64,000 nucleotides of DNA from Rhodobacter sp. (GCA_030065095.1 JASJDP010000005.1:62001-126000), one strand, 5' to 3'. Counted from the first letter of the stretch, positions 27,136 through 38,576 are shown. Numbers and translations are program-made. Notes: generated from the letters alone by a model not told the origin.

Positions 27136-28788
27136 TCAGGCAAAGCTGCCCTGGCAGAACCAGCCCGACGACATCGTTCCGCCATGCGCGTAGTAAAGCC
27201 ACAGCCGTTCGCCGGTCGTGGTCGTGACCTGCCAGTAGTCACGCACGCCCGAGCGCCAGTTCGGATCGTCGAGCCACCATTCGGGCGATATGCGTTCCGG
27301 CCCGGTTGCGGCGCTGGTTTCCAGCGCCCGGCCGCGCCAGCGAAAGCGGGACGGCAGGGCGGGAGTGTCCTTGGCGGTAACGGTTTCCGGCCGCCAGATC
27401 ACCAGCGGCCGCGGGGTCGGCGGTTTCGGCCAATCGCGCGCGGGCTCTGACCAGGCGGCGGCGACGCGGTGGCTGGTCTTTTCCGGAATATGGCTGTCGG
27501 CGGGGTGTGCCCGCGTGATCGCCTCGAGCCCGACACGCGCCCCGATCCTGCCGATCAGGTCGTCCAGGTTCGTGTCAGACGCCAGCCGTGCGGTCGCGTC
27601 CGCGGCGGCGTCCATATGGCCGCGGTGCTGGCGGTCGTGCACCGGCTCGGTCACATGTGCCTCGAGCCGCAGGCACTCGATCCCGAAGCCGGCGTCGATC
27701 TCGGGCAGTTTCATCAACAGAAGCGGCTTGATCCGGTCGGGGTTGGCCGACGGGCGGGCAAGGCCGATCTCGACGGTCTGCATCGTGCCGTCCCCGCGAA
27801 AGAGCTGCAGCCGGATCCGCCGCGCGCCGCGGCCCTTGCCGGTCAGCCGGCGTTCCAGCTCGGGCAGCAACCGGTCGATCCCGGCGGCGATGTCGCTGTC
27901 CAGCCCGACCGGCGCCGGAAGGGTCAGCTGCACGGCGAAGCTAACCGGCGGCTTGGCGGGCGAGACGGGTTCGGGTTCCATCCCCAGCGCCTGGTCGAGG
28001 CGGCGCACCAGGTCGCCCCCAAAGCGCCGGGCGAGCGCGGCGCGGGGCATCCCGGCCAGATCGCCGACACGGCGCAGGCCCAGCCGGTTGAGTTCCGTGC
28101 TCGTCTCGGCGGGCAGCCGCAGCGCGGCGACGGGCAGGGGGGCAAGGGCTGCGCGGGTCTGCCCCGGCGCGGCGATCCGGCTGGACCGGGGCAGGGGGGC
28201 GGCCTGTTTCGGCGCCGGCCCGCCGCGTTCCCAGTTCCGCCGTTTCACGGCGCGGGCGCGGGTGGCATAGGCCTCCTGATCGATCGCGTCGCCGGTGCGG
28301 GTGGCCGTTGCGGGCTGCCCGGCAAACCGCGCCAGCGCCCAGGCCGTGCCCACCGTGTCGGCAATGCCCGCCTGAACAGACAGCCCCAGATCGGCGCACT
28401 CCTCTTCGATCTGCTGCAACAGTGGCTCTTCGCCTCCGAAGAGATGTGCGCAGCCGGTGAGGTCGACGATCAGGCTTGCGGGCGGTTCCTCGCTGACCCA
28501 GGGAGAGAATTTGCCCGCCCAACGGCGCAGGACGCCGAGAAAGGTTGCCTCTGCCTGTGGGTTGGCGGGCCGGGTCAGCAACTGCGGGCACATCGCCTGG
28601 GCGTCGCGCAGGGGTTGGCCCAGGGATAACCCTTCGGCCTCGGCCGCGCGGCTCAACGAGGCCAGGACCTGCATGTTGTTCTGATTGCGTACCACGGCAA
28701 GCAGCGGTGCGATGCCGTTCTCGAGCCGCAACAGCCGTTCGGCGGCGAGCCGGGGAAACCAGAGCGACAGGATGCGGCGCGTGGGCAT
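27136..28788 (-). CDS. imuB: ImuB, inactive Y-family polymerase-like protein of SOS mutagenesis
   Basis: 550 residues from the ATG complementary to 28786-28788. The N-terminus (RRILSLWFPRLAAERLLRLE) and SRAAEAEGLSLGQPLRDAQA are Y-family-like, but the catalytic acidic residues of DinB are not in place. The C-terminus has the ImuB-type WWLDDPNWRSGVRDYWQV and a terminal aromatic tail. ImuB normally bridges the beta clamp, ImuA and the polymerase DnaE2 during translesion synthesis. Here neither imuA nor dnaE2 is adjacent on either side. An SOS box lies just upstream. Confidence 0.88.
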   Translation of the reverse strand: MPTRRILSLWFPRLAAERLLRLENGIAPLLAVVRNQNNMQVLASLSRAAEAEGLSLGQPLRDAQAMCPQLLTRPANPQAEATFLGVLRRWAGKFSPWVSEEPPASLIVDLTGCAHLFGGEEPLLQQIEEECADLGLSVQAGIADTVGTAWALARFAGQPATATRTGDAIDQEAYATRARAVKRRNWERGGPAPKQAAPLPRSSRIAAPGQTRAALAPLPVAALRLPAETSTELNRLGLRRVGDLAGMPRAALARRFGGDLVRRLDQALGMEPEPVSPAKPPVSFAVQLTLPAPVGLDSDIAAGIDRLLPELERRLTGKGRGARRIRLQLFRGDGTMQTVEIGLARPSANPDRIKPLLLMKLPEIDAGFGIECLRLEAHVTEPVHDRQHRGHMDAAADATARLASDTNLDDLIGRIGARVGLEAITRAHPADSHIPEKTSHRVAAAWSEPARDWPKPPTPRPLVIWRPETVTAKDTPALPSRFRWRGRALETSAATGPERISPEWWLDDPNWRSGVRDYWQVTTTTGERLWLYYAHGGTMSSGWFCQGSFA

Positions 28789-28800
28789 GGCTTGGCAGAT

Positions 28801-28815
28801 GTTCGCATTTTGTTC
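28801..28815 (-). promoter_or_regulatory. LexA (SOS) box upstream of imuB
   Basis: GTTC-N7-GTTC on the plus strand (GAAC-N7-GAAC in gene orientation) lies 13 bp before the imuB start. This is the LexA-binding consensus of alphaproteobacteria. Its position over the promoter fits damage-inducible expression of imuB. Confidence 0.75.
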
Positions 28816-29055
28816 TAAAAATAGAGCGAGTCGTTTGGGGAGTCGAGTCCGCTCCCTCGGGCAGCGGGCGGCTATCGAAATCCACGCTACCGCCCGCTCG
28901 TTTTCCGCCAGTTGTGAGGTGATGCACTGCGGGTCCCTTGCGCGGCGCATGAGGGAGGCGCCATGCGCATTCGCGACAAGAAGACGCCTGGGCGGGCTTG
29001 CAAATGCAGGGCGATTGCAACAGGGTTTTCAAAAGCATTCTGGGAGGGACAGCTC

Positions 29056-30168
29056 ATGAAAACCCGCGCCGCCGTCGCAACCGCCGCAGGTCAGCCGTTG
29101 GAGGTTATGGAGGTCAACCTCGACGGCCCGCGCGCCGGCGAGGTGCTTGTCGAGATCAAGGCGACCGGAATTTGCCACACCGACGAATTCACGCTGTCGG
29201 GCGCCGATCCCGAGGGGTTGTTCCCTGCGATCCTCGGCCATGAAGGTGCCGGTGTGGTCGTCGAGGTCGGCGAGGGCGTGACGTCGCTGAAGCCGGGCGA
29301 CCATGTGATCCCGCTTTATACCCCGGAATGCCGGGAGTGCGAGTACTGCCTCAACCCGAAGACCAACCTTTGCCAGGCGATCCGGTCGACGCAGGGCCAG
29401 GGGCTGATGCCCGACGGGACCAGCCGGTTTTCGACCCTCGATGGCGACCCGATCCTGCACTACATGGGCTGTTCGACCTTCGCCAACCACACCGTCCTGC
29501 CCGAGATCGCGCTGGCCAAGGTGCGTGAGGACGCGCCGTTCGACAAGATCTGCTATATCGGTTGCGGGGTGACGACCGGGATCGGCGCGGTGATGAACAC
29601 CGCCAAGGTCGAGATCGGCTCGCGCTGTGTCGTGTTCGGGCTCGGCGGGATCGGGCTGAACGTGATCCAGGGGCTGCGGCTGGCCGGGGCGGATCAGATC
29701 GTGGGCGTCGATCTGAACCCCGACAAGAAGGCGATGGCCGAACGCTTCGGCATGACGGATTTCGTGAACCCTGCCGAGGTCGAGGGCGATCTGGTGCCCT
29801 ATCTGGTCGATCTGACCGGCGGCGGGGCGGATTATTCCTTCGACGCGACCGGGAACGTGGATGTGATGCGGGCCGCTTTGGAATGCGCGCACAAGGGCTG
29901 GGGCGAGTCGGTGATCATCGGGGTCGCGCCTGCAGGCGCCGAGATTTCGACGCGGCCGTTCCAGCTGGTGACGGGCCGGGTCTGGCGCGGCACGGCCTTT
30001 GGCGGGGCGCGGGGGCGGACGGACGTGCCGCGGATCGTGGACTGGTACATGCAGGGCAAGATCGAGATCGATCCGATGATCACCCACACGCTGAGCCTCG
30101 ACACCATCAACGAGGGGTTCGATCTGATGCATGCGGGCAAGTCGATCCGGTCTGTGGTGGTGTATTGA
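29056..30168 (+). CDS. frmA: S-(hydroxymethyl)glutathione dehydrogenase (class III alcohol dehydrogenase)
   Basis: 370 residues from an ATG preceded by GGGAGGGA. Catalytic zinc site: [14 protein letters not shown]. Structural zinc cysteines: [18 protein letters not shown]-binding motif: [14 protein letters not shown]. The overall match to class III ADH is strong. It oxidises the glutathione adduct of formaldehyde, and reduces S-nitrosoglutathione, in the cytoplasm. No S-formylglutathione hydrolase gene follows here. Confidence 0.95.
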   Translation: MKTRAAVATAAGQPLEVMEVNLDGPRAGEVLVEIKATGICHTDEFTLSGADPEGLFPAILGHEGAGVVVEVGEGVTSLKPGDHVIPLYTPECRECEYCLNPKTNLCQAIRSTQGQGLMPDGTSRFSTLDGDPILHYMGCSTFANHTVLPEIALAKVREDAPFDKICYIGCGVTTGIGAVMNTAKVEIGSRCVVFGLGGIGLNVIQGLRLAGADQIVGVDLNPDKKAMAERFGMTDFVNPAEVEGDLVPYLVDLTGGGADYSFDATGNVDVMRAALECAHKGWGESVIIGVAPAGAEISTRPFQLVTGRVWRGTAFGGARGRTDVPRIVDWYMQGKIEIDPMITHTLSLDTINEGFDLMHAGKSIRSVVVY

Positions 30169-30498
30169 GAGGGCGCCGATGGCGGCGTCAGGTAACCGGC
30201 TGAGATCCACGCAGACACCGCCAGTGATTGGGCCAGGACGGGCGGGGCGATCGATGGGCGTTCTGATTCCGAGGACAATGTTATGCTGATGGGGTAATTG
30301 TCCCGAAAATCAGGACCATCAGAAAGTGACGTGGCGGTAACTGTGCATTCGCAGCCCGCGCGCGGAAACACCATATAAAACAAAATCTTGTATACTGCGC
30401 GATCTGGTGAGTGTCGCGAATTCGGCCGGGTTCCCCGTAATATTGCGAATTCCGCATGCAATTAACGTTAACGTCAAAATTTCAAGGAGTGGGGAACG
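30169..30498. other. Non-coding stretch at the left edge of the AT-rich island
   Basis: No convincing gene is visible. It contains a short GC hairpin after the dehydrogenase (CGCCG-ATGG-CGGCG, near 30175). An imperfect inverted repeat of about 17 bp lies at about 30266-30335 (CTGATTCCGAGGACAAT with a diverged complement ending in AAAATCAG). The palindrome TTAACGTTAA is at about 30463. Base composition starts to fall here, so it may be the boundary of acquired DNA. Confidence 0.35.
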
Positions 30499-30681
30499 AT
30501 GAACGAGTGCCAGTGCACACCCGAAATGCCGGAGCAGACGTCCATTCAGAGCGACTGCGAAGAGCTGCTGAGAGAGACGTTGGAGAACTTGCTCCCGCTA
30601 TACCGGCGCCCGCGTCTGGTGGTGTCGAAGGCGTCTGCTTTCTGCGTGAGTCAGGCGGCGCCGCGGGTGATCGCGGCCTAG
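30499..30681 (+). CDS. Small hypothetical protein (60 residues)
   Basis: The frame opens with an ATG 9 nt after AAGGAG and has high GC at third positions, which supports coding. The product begins MNECQCTPEMPEQTSIQSDC, then an acidic helix, and ends with a basic, aliphatic tail. I recognise no family. A GC hairpin (about 30689-30730) follows the stop. It could be a small regulatory or secreted peptide, or a remnant of a larger gene, because the next 140 bp also show open frames. Confidence 0.4.
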   Translation: MNECQCTPEMPEQTSIQSDCEELLRETLENLLPLYRRPRLVVSKASAFCVSQAAPRVIAA

Positions 30682-30998
30682 CGAAAACAGGCGGATCGGA
30701 ACCCGATTGGCCGGTTTCGCCGATCCGCCTCGATATTCGGGCGGGCCGCGTCGATCCGGACTTCGCGGACGAGGTCGTGCATGGTGATTTCCGGGGAGCT
30801 GATGACGGAGACAGTGGTCGGTAGAGAAGAACGGTCGCGGATCGGCGCATGGGGGAAGGTGGAGTAAAGGGCATGGGGACTCAGTACTTCGCCGGGTCGA
30901 CATTTCTAACAAGCGCCAAATTGAACGCGAGAGCCGCGCGCCTTGTTTAGAATCGAGGAATTCGCTATTCTCACTGGCATTTAGCGAGGGAGGGTTTC
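30682..30998. other. Intergenic stretch upstream of the protease gene
   Basis: The first part holds an imperfect hairpin (GGCGGATCGG ... CCGATCCGCC) without a T-run. The rest becomes AT-rich toward 30998 and contains the promoter side of the protease gene. No gene with a credible ribosome-binding site is visible. Confidence 0.35.
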
Positions 30999-32594
30999 AT
31001 GAAATTTTGGAAACTAAACGCATTTGTTGCTGCGTTATTTCTTTTTGCCAGCCAGGTTCCTGCCCAAACGTTTGTATTTAGCCCGAGTTCGTGGGGTCAG
31101 CTGGATTTAAACCTGTCTGAGTCCACTATCTCGGGAAGCGAATCCATTTTAGGAGCTTCCGCCAAGTGGGAGCGGCTAAACAAGTTTCCGATTAGCAGTC
31201 GGGAACGGCAATTCAGTGCACCGGTCGGCCGCCTTGAGATTCGCCTTGGCAATGCAGTGGCCACCTGCACAGCGTTTTTGATCTCTGAAACTAGCGCTCT
31301 GACCAACAACCATTGTATTCCCGGCGACGCCGGCCCAATCCGAGAGGCCGTCCTAACAATGGGTTATTACAGTTATGGTAGCTCTGAAGGAGTAAAGGTC
31401 TATCCGGTGACCGTTGGCCCAATAAAAACCTCTGGCAATCTAGATTTCTCGCTTGTTTCTGTCTCGGGCAGCCCGGGCGAGGAATGGGGATTTCTCAAAT
31501 TTGCCCAAACGGAACCAAAAAAGGACGATCCCTTAATGATTATTCATCATCCCGCCGGACAAGTTAAACACATTACACGATTCGATTGTTTCGCAGGGCC
31601 CAGATCTGAAACTGACGATGCTGAACTTCTGCACACATGTGATACTGTTAGAGGGAGTTCTGGATCTCCCGTATTAAACCAAGATGGCGAGATCGTAGCG
31701 CTTCATTTCGCGGGAACTGCTCTCAAAGGAGAGGGAGCGTATAACTTCTCCAAAATCGGTAGCGAAATTTTAGCGCGATTGGAGAGTGAAGACACGCCAG
31801 TGGATGAGGGAAACTTGCAATCGCTTCATTTGGAAAGGACGTTTGAAGCGTTTCTCTTGAAAGATGATGTGACGCAAGAAGATGTCGATCTATGCCGTCA
31901 GTTACGGGTCATGAGAACTGAATATGTCCCCAAAAAAGATATTGAATATTACAAAAATGTAGCTAGAGAATGCTGGGAGCGCGGAGCCATTGCTAAATTT
32001 GAATTTGAAATATCTATTAAAAATGCAGATGAGATGCTATCAAACCTATCCAAATTCAATCAATCACAGCTCCGGCTGGGCAATTGCGAAGACATTCTGA
32101 GTGATATCAGCCAACTCAACATCAATAACTGGAATTCTGAAACTTTGAGAATGTCCGCATTTTGCGGATTAAGTGACGAAGAGATTGAAGTCATCTCACG
32201 GGAGTACAGCGGCAAGGGCACCTGGGCGCATTCACTCAAGCACATAGTACGCTGGAAATTGGACATTGGCCTGACTGATGACTCAGGAAGTTCAACGGGT
32301 TTCCCTCAAATTTTCCTCGGAGTTGCGCTGAAAACCTTAGGCATCGATGATATCGAAAGACTACAGCTTAATTCAGCGTCCGGGGCAATTGTCTTAGATG
32401 TAGACGAAGAAGGAGTACTGCGAGCCCTAAAAAAGGACGATGTGATATTGAGCATTGCAGGCGCCGAAGTCCGATCGGCCGAGGAGGCTATTGAAATATT
32501 AACACGTATGCTCAAAGAAGAGAGATCAATGGTAACGATGAAATTAATGAGACGGAACGGCTCGACTTCAAATTTATTCACTGCGTTGAAATGA
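30999..32594 (+). CDS. Secreted trypsin-like serine protease with C-terminal PDZ domain
   Basis: The 531-residue protein has a signal peptide (KFWKLNAFVAALFLFASQVP, cleaved after AQ). A chymotrypsin-fold domain shows the triad: His in TALTNNHCIPGDAG, Asp in SGNLDFSLVS, Ser in TVRGSSGSPVLNQDG. After a helical linker of about 180 residues, residues about 440-525 form a PDZ-like module (SGAIVLDVDEEGVLRALKKD, then DVILSIAGAEVRSAEEAI). The order resembles DegP/HtrA, but the linker is unusual. The gene is far AT-richer than its neighbours, with many Rhodobacteraceae-rare codons (AAA, TTA, ATA), so it was probably acquired. GGGAGGG precedes the start. Confidence 0.85.
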   Translation: MKFWKLNAFVAALFLFASQVPAQTFVFSPSSWGQLDLNLSESTISGSESILGASAKWERLNKFPISSRERQFSAPVGRLEIRLGNAVATCTAFLISETSALTNNHCIPGDAGPIREAVLTMGYYSYGSSEGVKVYPVTVGPIKTSGNLDFSLVSVSGSPGEEWGFLKFAQTEPKKDDPLMIIHHPAGQVKHITRFDCFAGPRSETDDAELLHTCDTVRGSSGSPVLNQDGEIVALHFAGTALKGEGAYNFSKIGSEILARLESEDTPVDEGNLQSLHLERTFEAFLLKDDVTQEDVDLCRQLRVMRTEYVPKKDIEYYKNVARECWERGAIAKFEFEISIKNADEMLSNLSKFNQSQLRLGNCEDILSDISQLNINNWNSETLRMSAFCGLSDEEIEVISREYSGKGTWAHSLKHIVRWKLDIGLTDDSGSSTGFPQIFLGVALKTLGIDDIERLQLNSASGAIVLDVDEEGVLRALKKDDVILSIAGAEVRSAEEAIEILTRMLKEERSMVTMKLMRRNGSTSNLFTALK

Positions 32595-32875
32595 AGCTGT
32601 CGAGTTAATCCTCCATCCAGTACCTGCCTCGGCTAGCCTAATTTTGATCACGGCCGCCACTTAATTTTTTTGAGCGTTTGCCTTGGCCCTTTAAATTTCG
32701 AGCAGCTGTAAAACCAAGCCCAATCTATCTAACGATTGAATTTCTTATACTTGATCCGCTTCGGCTCTCGCCCAGCATACCCAACTTCACCGGGTGCCGC
32801 ACTCATTTTGGCTTGGCCAAAACGCTTTCGCGCACGCGTCGAACCCAAACGCGAAATCCAACAAACCCAGCCTCC
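32595..32875. other. Intergenic segment at the ettA 3' end, AT-rich, no gene
   Basis: The segment between the protease and ettA stops is AT-rich and has no credible gene. Its only recognisable content is a diverged second copy of the last 13 codons of ettA, listed separately. Confidence 0.4.
32729..32767 (-). repeat. Diverged duplicate of the ettA 3' end
   Basis: Read on the minus strand this 39-bp block encodes EPKRIKYKKFNR and a stop, and matches the true ettA terminus (32876-32914, EPKRIKYKKFSR-stop) at 33 of 39 bases. Four of the six differences are silent. The homology stops abruptly at both ends. The block has no gene body in front of it. It looks like an attachment-type duplication or the relic of another ettA allele left by integration. 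Confidence 0.6.
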
Positions 32876-34531
<1,656 letters not shown>

Positions 34532-34596
34532 TGCTGCCTCACAAAGATCGATTTCGCCGGTGATCTAGCGGGTTTGCCGGAGGGCGGCAACTCGGC

Positions 34597-35826
34597 TCAG
34601 GACTTCTTAGCCAGCAGGTGCAGCGCGTCGAGCGCCTGTGCAATCAGATCGTTGTCGGACATATCGTCCAGCCGGCCGGCCTCTTCCGCGCCGTTGAAGG
34701 CGCAAAGCACAGGGTGTCCGGTGTGGGGCGCGAGGTTGACCCAGTGGGCGAAGGGATGAGGGACCGGGCGCGCAACGCCAAGGAAGTGGGTTTTGGCTGG
34801 CCAGAAGGCAGAGGGAAAGTGCAGGTACGTCTTGTCCAGCAGCCCCATGCCGAGACGGTCGATGGCTGTCTGTTTTCCGGGCGGCAAGGCGGGGTCGAAC
34901 GCGATCGCTCCCGCCTTCAAGACCCCGAGCGGTGCGGTGACGATGGCGGCGTCAAAGCGTTCGCTGCCATTCAGAGTGACGCCAGCGCGCCGATATGCGA
35001 TCGACGACACCTGGTGGTTCGGCCGAATCGGATAACCGCCGGTCAGGCCGGCGATCAGCTGACCGTAGCCCCCGGGGAATACGACATGGGGCCCAAGCAG
35101 CATCTGTCCTTCTTCGGTGGCGATCGGCGACAGTTGCCGGCGGCTTGCCGCGTATTCGAGGTCAATTTCCCAGCGCTCTGTAAACCAGCGCGGAATTGCA
35201 CGGCTGCCAAGCCGTGCGCCACGCCCATCGACGACCGCAAAGCTGTCGAAGTTCGAGGCGCTACGCGGAATGCCGAGAAGATTTGCAAGTTTTGTCAGCG
35301 GATTGTTCAGTATGCCATGAATCCAGGAAGCCCCCATGTCGAGCGGTATACCGAGGCTGGTATCGGTCCAGACCCGACCGCCGAGACGATCGCGGGCCTC
35401 GAAAACCGTGACAGAGAGCCCGGCGGCATGCAGGCTCTGCGCAGCGCCAAGGCCGGCGAAGCCTGCTCCGATGACGGCGACATTCTGCGCCGACGTACGC
35501 ATCACCAGACGGGCGGCGCGCCGACCCGACATAAGCGCGCCGTGCACGGTGGCGGGGTGGTCGACATGGGTGGCCTCGCCGGCGAAGAACAGCGTCCCGG
35601 CGACCGGATCGGATAGCCGTACGCGGTCATGGAACTGCGCCCCACGGGCAAGATAGCTATACGAGCCCCGCGCAAAGGGATCGTGGCGCCAACGGGTGAT
35701 TTTGACGCCCAAAGGATCGGGGATGCGTGCGACCGTTGCGGGCGCCGCAAGCGGTAACAAAGCCGCCGGCAAACATGCGGCCGCTGTACCAAGAAACCGT
35801 CTTCGGGTGGTCGAGAAGACGCTCAT
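34597..35826 (-). CDS. Tat-exported flavin amine oxidase with circularly permuted domain order
   Basis: 409 residues from the ATG complementary to 35824-35826, preceded by AAGGGGG. A twin-arginine signal ([19 protein letters not shown]) opens the protein. Residues about 33-110 are the segment normally at the C-terminus of monoamine-oxidase-type enzymes: [20 protein letters not shown], then [20 protein letters not shown]. Only then comes the FAD-binding N-terminal module, [20 protein letters not shown] with [13 protein letters not shown]. The chain ends where the normal enzyme would continue into the C-terminal segment. The order is thus C-module then N-module in a single intact frame. The substrate amine is unknown; the protein should act in the periplasm. 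Confidence 0.85.
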   Translation of the reverse strand: MSVFSTTRRRFLGTAAACLPAALLPLAAPATVARIPDPLGVKITRWRHDPFARGSYSYLARGAQFHDRVRLSDPVAGTLFFAGEATHVDHPATVHGALMSGRRAARLVMRTSAQNVAVIGAGFAGLGAAQSLHAAGLSVTVFEARDRLGGRVWTDTSLGIPLDMGASWIHGILNNPLTKLANLLGIPRSASNFDSFAVVDGRGARLGSRAIPRWFTERWEIDLEYAASRRQLSPIATEEGQMLLGPHVVFPGGYGQLIAGLTGGYPIRPNHQVSSIAYRRAGVTLNGSERFDAAIVTAPLGVLKAGAIAFDPALPPGKQTAIDRLGMGLLDKTYLHFPSAFWPAKTHFLGVARPVPHPFAHWVNLAPHTGHPVLCAFNGAEEAGRLDDMSDNDLIAQALDALHLLAKKS

Positions 35827-35947
35827 CCGAGACCCCCTTAACCTCAATGACGACAGTTTCCGATGGACAACCCATCGGTACAAGCCATTAGCCGCTGTGC
35901 GGCGCCGGTCGATTGACAGAACGGAAGGAAACCCGGAAAGACCGGGT

Positions 35948-36574
35948 ATGCCAATGACGGTAAATCGACATCCACGCGCCGGGATTCCGCGGGCCAGGCC
36001 CGGCCAAACCATCGGCCTTCTCGGCGGATCGTTCGACCCGCCGCATCCGGGCCACGTGCACATCACCAAGGCGGCGCTGCAACGGTTCGGGCTGGACCGG
36101 GTCTGGTGGCTGGTCAGTCCCGGCAATCCGCTGAAGGCCGAGGGTCCGGCGCCGTTGGAACGGCGGATGGCAGCGGCACGGGCGGTGATGGACCATCCGA
36201 AGGTGGTCGTCAGCGATGTCGAGGCGCGATTGGGGACGCGGTACACGGCCGAGACGCTGCGAGGATTGATGCGCTTGTATCCGGGTATCCGCTTCGTCTG
36301 GTTGATGGGAGCGGACAATCTGGCATCGTTTCACGAATGGCAACAATGGGGCTGGATCATGCAGACTGTTCCCATTGGGGTTCTTGCCCGGCCCGGAGAC
36401 CGCACGGCCGCGCGTTGCTCAAAGGCCGCAGCGCGGTATCGAAATGCGATGCTGCGGGGCCGCGATAGCCGTCTATTGACCGTAAGTCAGCCGCCTTGCT
36501 GGTGTTTTATCAATGTGCCTATGGTAGATGTGTCGTCGAGCGATATTCGGGCGCGTGGCGAGTGGGTACGCTGA
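35948..36574 (+). CDS. nadD: Nicotinate-nucleotide adenylyltransferase
   Basis: 208 residues starting at ATG 35948 (a second ATG two codons on is possible). The nucleotidyltransferase signature [20 protein letters not shown] is near residue 22, and the C-terminal motif [13 protein letters not shown] matches the family's ISSTxIR. It adenylates nicotinate mononucleotide in NAD synthesis. It is divergent from the amine oxidase and followed closely by dacB. Confidence 0.94.
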   Translation: MPMTVNRHPRAGIPRARPGQTIGLLGGSFDPPHPGHVHITKAALQRFGLDRVWWLVSPGNPLKAEGPAPLERRMAAARAVMDHPKVVVSDVEARLGTRYTAETLRGLMRLYPGIRFVWLMGADNLASFHEWQQWGWIMQTVPIGVLARPGDRTAARCSKAAARYRNAMLRGRDSRLLTVSQPPCWCFINVPMVDVSSSDIRARGEWVR

Positions 36575-36611
36575 GGGCGAGTGCAGGTATTGGCGGGGCA
36601 TATTCGGGTCG

Positions 36612-38117
36612 ATGGGTGAGAGGGGATCGGCAGGTCAGATAACGCGGCGCACGCTGCTGGGCGTCCTGATGGGCAGTGCCGCGGGCGCTGCGCTGGCAAA
36701 TGCGCCGTTGACCTCGGTCCGGCCATTGCCGCGGGCTGGCGATCTTTTGCGGTATTCCGCAAAGGGGGCAGACGACCTGCTGGCCGAGGCGAAGCTGTCG
36801 GGAAAGACGGGATTTGTCGTGGCTGACGCGCGGACCGGCGAGGTGCTGGAGGCGCGGAACCCGCTGTTGCCCCTGCCGCCGGCGAGCGTGACCAAGGCGA
36901 TCACCGCGCTTTATGCCCTTGACCGATTGGGACCGGGATACCGGTTCCGCACCCGGCTGATCGCCGACGGGGTGCTGAAGGACGGGCGGCTGAGCGGCGA
37001 TCTAATCCTTATGGGCGGTGGCGACCCGACGTTGGACACCGATGCGCTGGGCGACATGGTGCGGCAACTGAAGGCGGCGGGTCTGCGCGAGGTCACGGGC
37101 AAGTTCAAGGTGCATGCGGGCGCATTGCCGGCGATTGCCTCGATCGACCCGGACCAGCCGGAGCATGTACAGTACAACCCGTCGATTTCGGGACTGAACC
37201 TGAACTACAACCGGGTACATTTCGAATGGCAGCGCCAGGCGGGCGGGTATGCGGTGAAGATGGACGCGCGCGCACGCAAATACCGCCCGCAGGTGACGAT
37301 TGCCCGGATGACGGTCGTGAACCGGCAGGTGCCGATCTATACCTATGCCGACACGGGCGGTGCGGATCAATGGACCGTGGCGAAATCCGCACTCGGCAAG
37401 GGCGGCAGCCGGTGGCTGCCTGTGCGCAAGCCCGCGTCTTATGCGGCCGAGGTGTTTCAGACGCTGGCGCGCAGCCATGGGATTGTGCTGCCGCGGGCGG
37501 AGCAGTCGGCAGGGCCGGTGAATGGACCGGTGCTGGTGCTGCGCGAGAGCGCGGACTTGCGGGACATTCTGCGCGATATGCTGAAGTGGTCGACCAACCT
37601 GACGGCCGAGGTCGTGGGTCTGACGGCGACGGCAGCGGGCGGAAAGGCCCCGGCAAGTTTGACGGCCTCGGCCGCGGCGATGACGCGGTGGGCCAAGGCG
37701 GAACTCGGCGCGACGAAGGCGAAACTCGTGGACCATTCGGGGCTTGGCGCCGCGTCTCGGCTGTCGGCGTCCGAGATGGTAAGGGCGCTGATAAAGGTGC
37801 GGCGCGCGGGGCTTTTGCCGCCGATCCTGAAGGACATCCCGATGCGCAACGCCAACGGCGAAGTGATTCCGGACCATCCAGTGAAGATCCGGGCGAAAAC
37901 CGGGACATTGAACTATGTCGGCGCTTTGGCGGGATACATGACCGCGCAGGATGGGCGCGAACTGGCCTTCGCGATCTTCTCGGCGGATCTGGACCGGCGG
38001 GCGCAGATCCGCCGGGAGGATGGCGAGGTGCCCGAGGGCACAAGGGCGTGGAAGACAGCCGCGCGGCGGCTGCAGCTGCGGCTGATCGAGCGCTGGGGTG
38101 TGGCCTACACCGGGTGA
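36612..38117 (+). CDS. dacB: D-alanyl-D-alanine carboxypeptidase/endopeptidase (PBP4)
   Basis: 501 residues from ATG 36612. A twin-arginine-like export signal (ITRRTLLGVLMGSAAGAALA) is at the N-terminus. Active-site motifs of class C penicillin-binding proteins follow: SxxK in PPASVTKAITALYAL, SxN in KWSTNLTAEVVG and KTG in RAKTGTLNYVGAL. The length and the insert between the first two motifs fit PBP4. It trims peptidoglycan cross-links in the periplasm. Confidence 0.93.
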   Translation: MGERGSAGQITRRTLLGVLMGSAAGAALANAPLTSVRPLPRAGDLLRYSAKGADDLLAEAKLSGKTGFVVADARTGEVLEARNPLLPLPPASVTKAITALYALDRLGPGYRFRTRLIADGVLKDGRLSGDLILMGGGDPTLDTDALGDMVRQLKAAGLREVTGKFKVHAGALPAIASIDPDQPEHVQYNPSISGLNLNYNRVHFEWQRQAGGYAVKMDARARKYRPQVTIARMTVVNRQVPIYTYADTGGADQWTVAKSALGKGGSRWLPVRKPASYAAEVFQTLARSHGIVLPRAEQSAGPVNGPVLVLRESADLRDILRDMLKWSTNLTAEVVGLTATAAGGKAPASLTASAAAMTRWAKAELGATKAKLVDHSGLGAASRLSASEMVRALIKVRRAGLLPPILKDIPMRNANGEVIPDHPVKIRAKTGTLNYVGALAGYMTAQDGRELAFAIFSADLDRRAQIRREDGEVPEGTRAWKTAARRLQLRLIERWGVAYTG

Positions 38118-38153
38118 CCCGGACGACGGGGCAGGGAAGGTGCAACGCGGTGT

Positions 38154-38576
38154 CTAGACTGTCAGGTGCCGCGCGCGGGCGCCGCGTTCGATGGCGGCGG
38201 CGTTCAGGCGGTCGATCTTCAGCTCGTATCGGATCTCGGCGAGGAAACGGAGTTCCGATTCGCCCAAGAGACCGTCGGCCGCGGCGACATCGCAGGCGAG
38301 CGCGTAGGCGGTTTCGTACAGCTTTTCCGGCAGACCGTCTCGGATCAGGCCGAACAGGGCGTCCAGCCCGTCTTCTTCGCTGAACAGGTCGAAAACGATG
38401 GTGGAGACCCGTTTCAGCCGGTCCTTGTCGTAGTCGGCGAAGACCGGCAAATGGTCGACGACGGATTCGATGGTAACCAGTTCGGCAGTCCGGATGTTCT
38501 CGTCCGAGGCCGAGATCGCGATCATCACGGCGATCAGGGCGTCCTGTGGCGAGAGGGAGGGGGTTTCGTCGGTCAC
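38154..38576 (-). CDS. TerB-family (tellurite-resistance-like) protein
   Basis: 140 residues from a GTG complementary to 38574-38576; the longer open frame upstream overlaps the lysK start and is rejected. The product is helical and acidic, with SPQDALIAVMIAISASDENI and ACDVAAADGLLGESELRFLA, the paired metal-binding-like loops of TerB domains. Function is unknown. It is divergent from lysK and convergent with dacB. Confidence 0.8.
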   Translation of the reverse strand: MTDETPSLSPQDALIAVMIAISASDENIRTAELVTIESVVDHLPVFADYDKDRLKRVSTIVFDLFSEEDGLDALFGLIRDGLPEKLYETAYALACDVAAADGLLGESELRFLAEIRYELKIDRLNAAAIERGARARHLTV

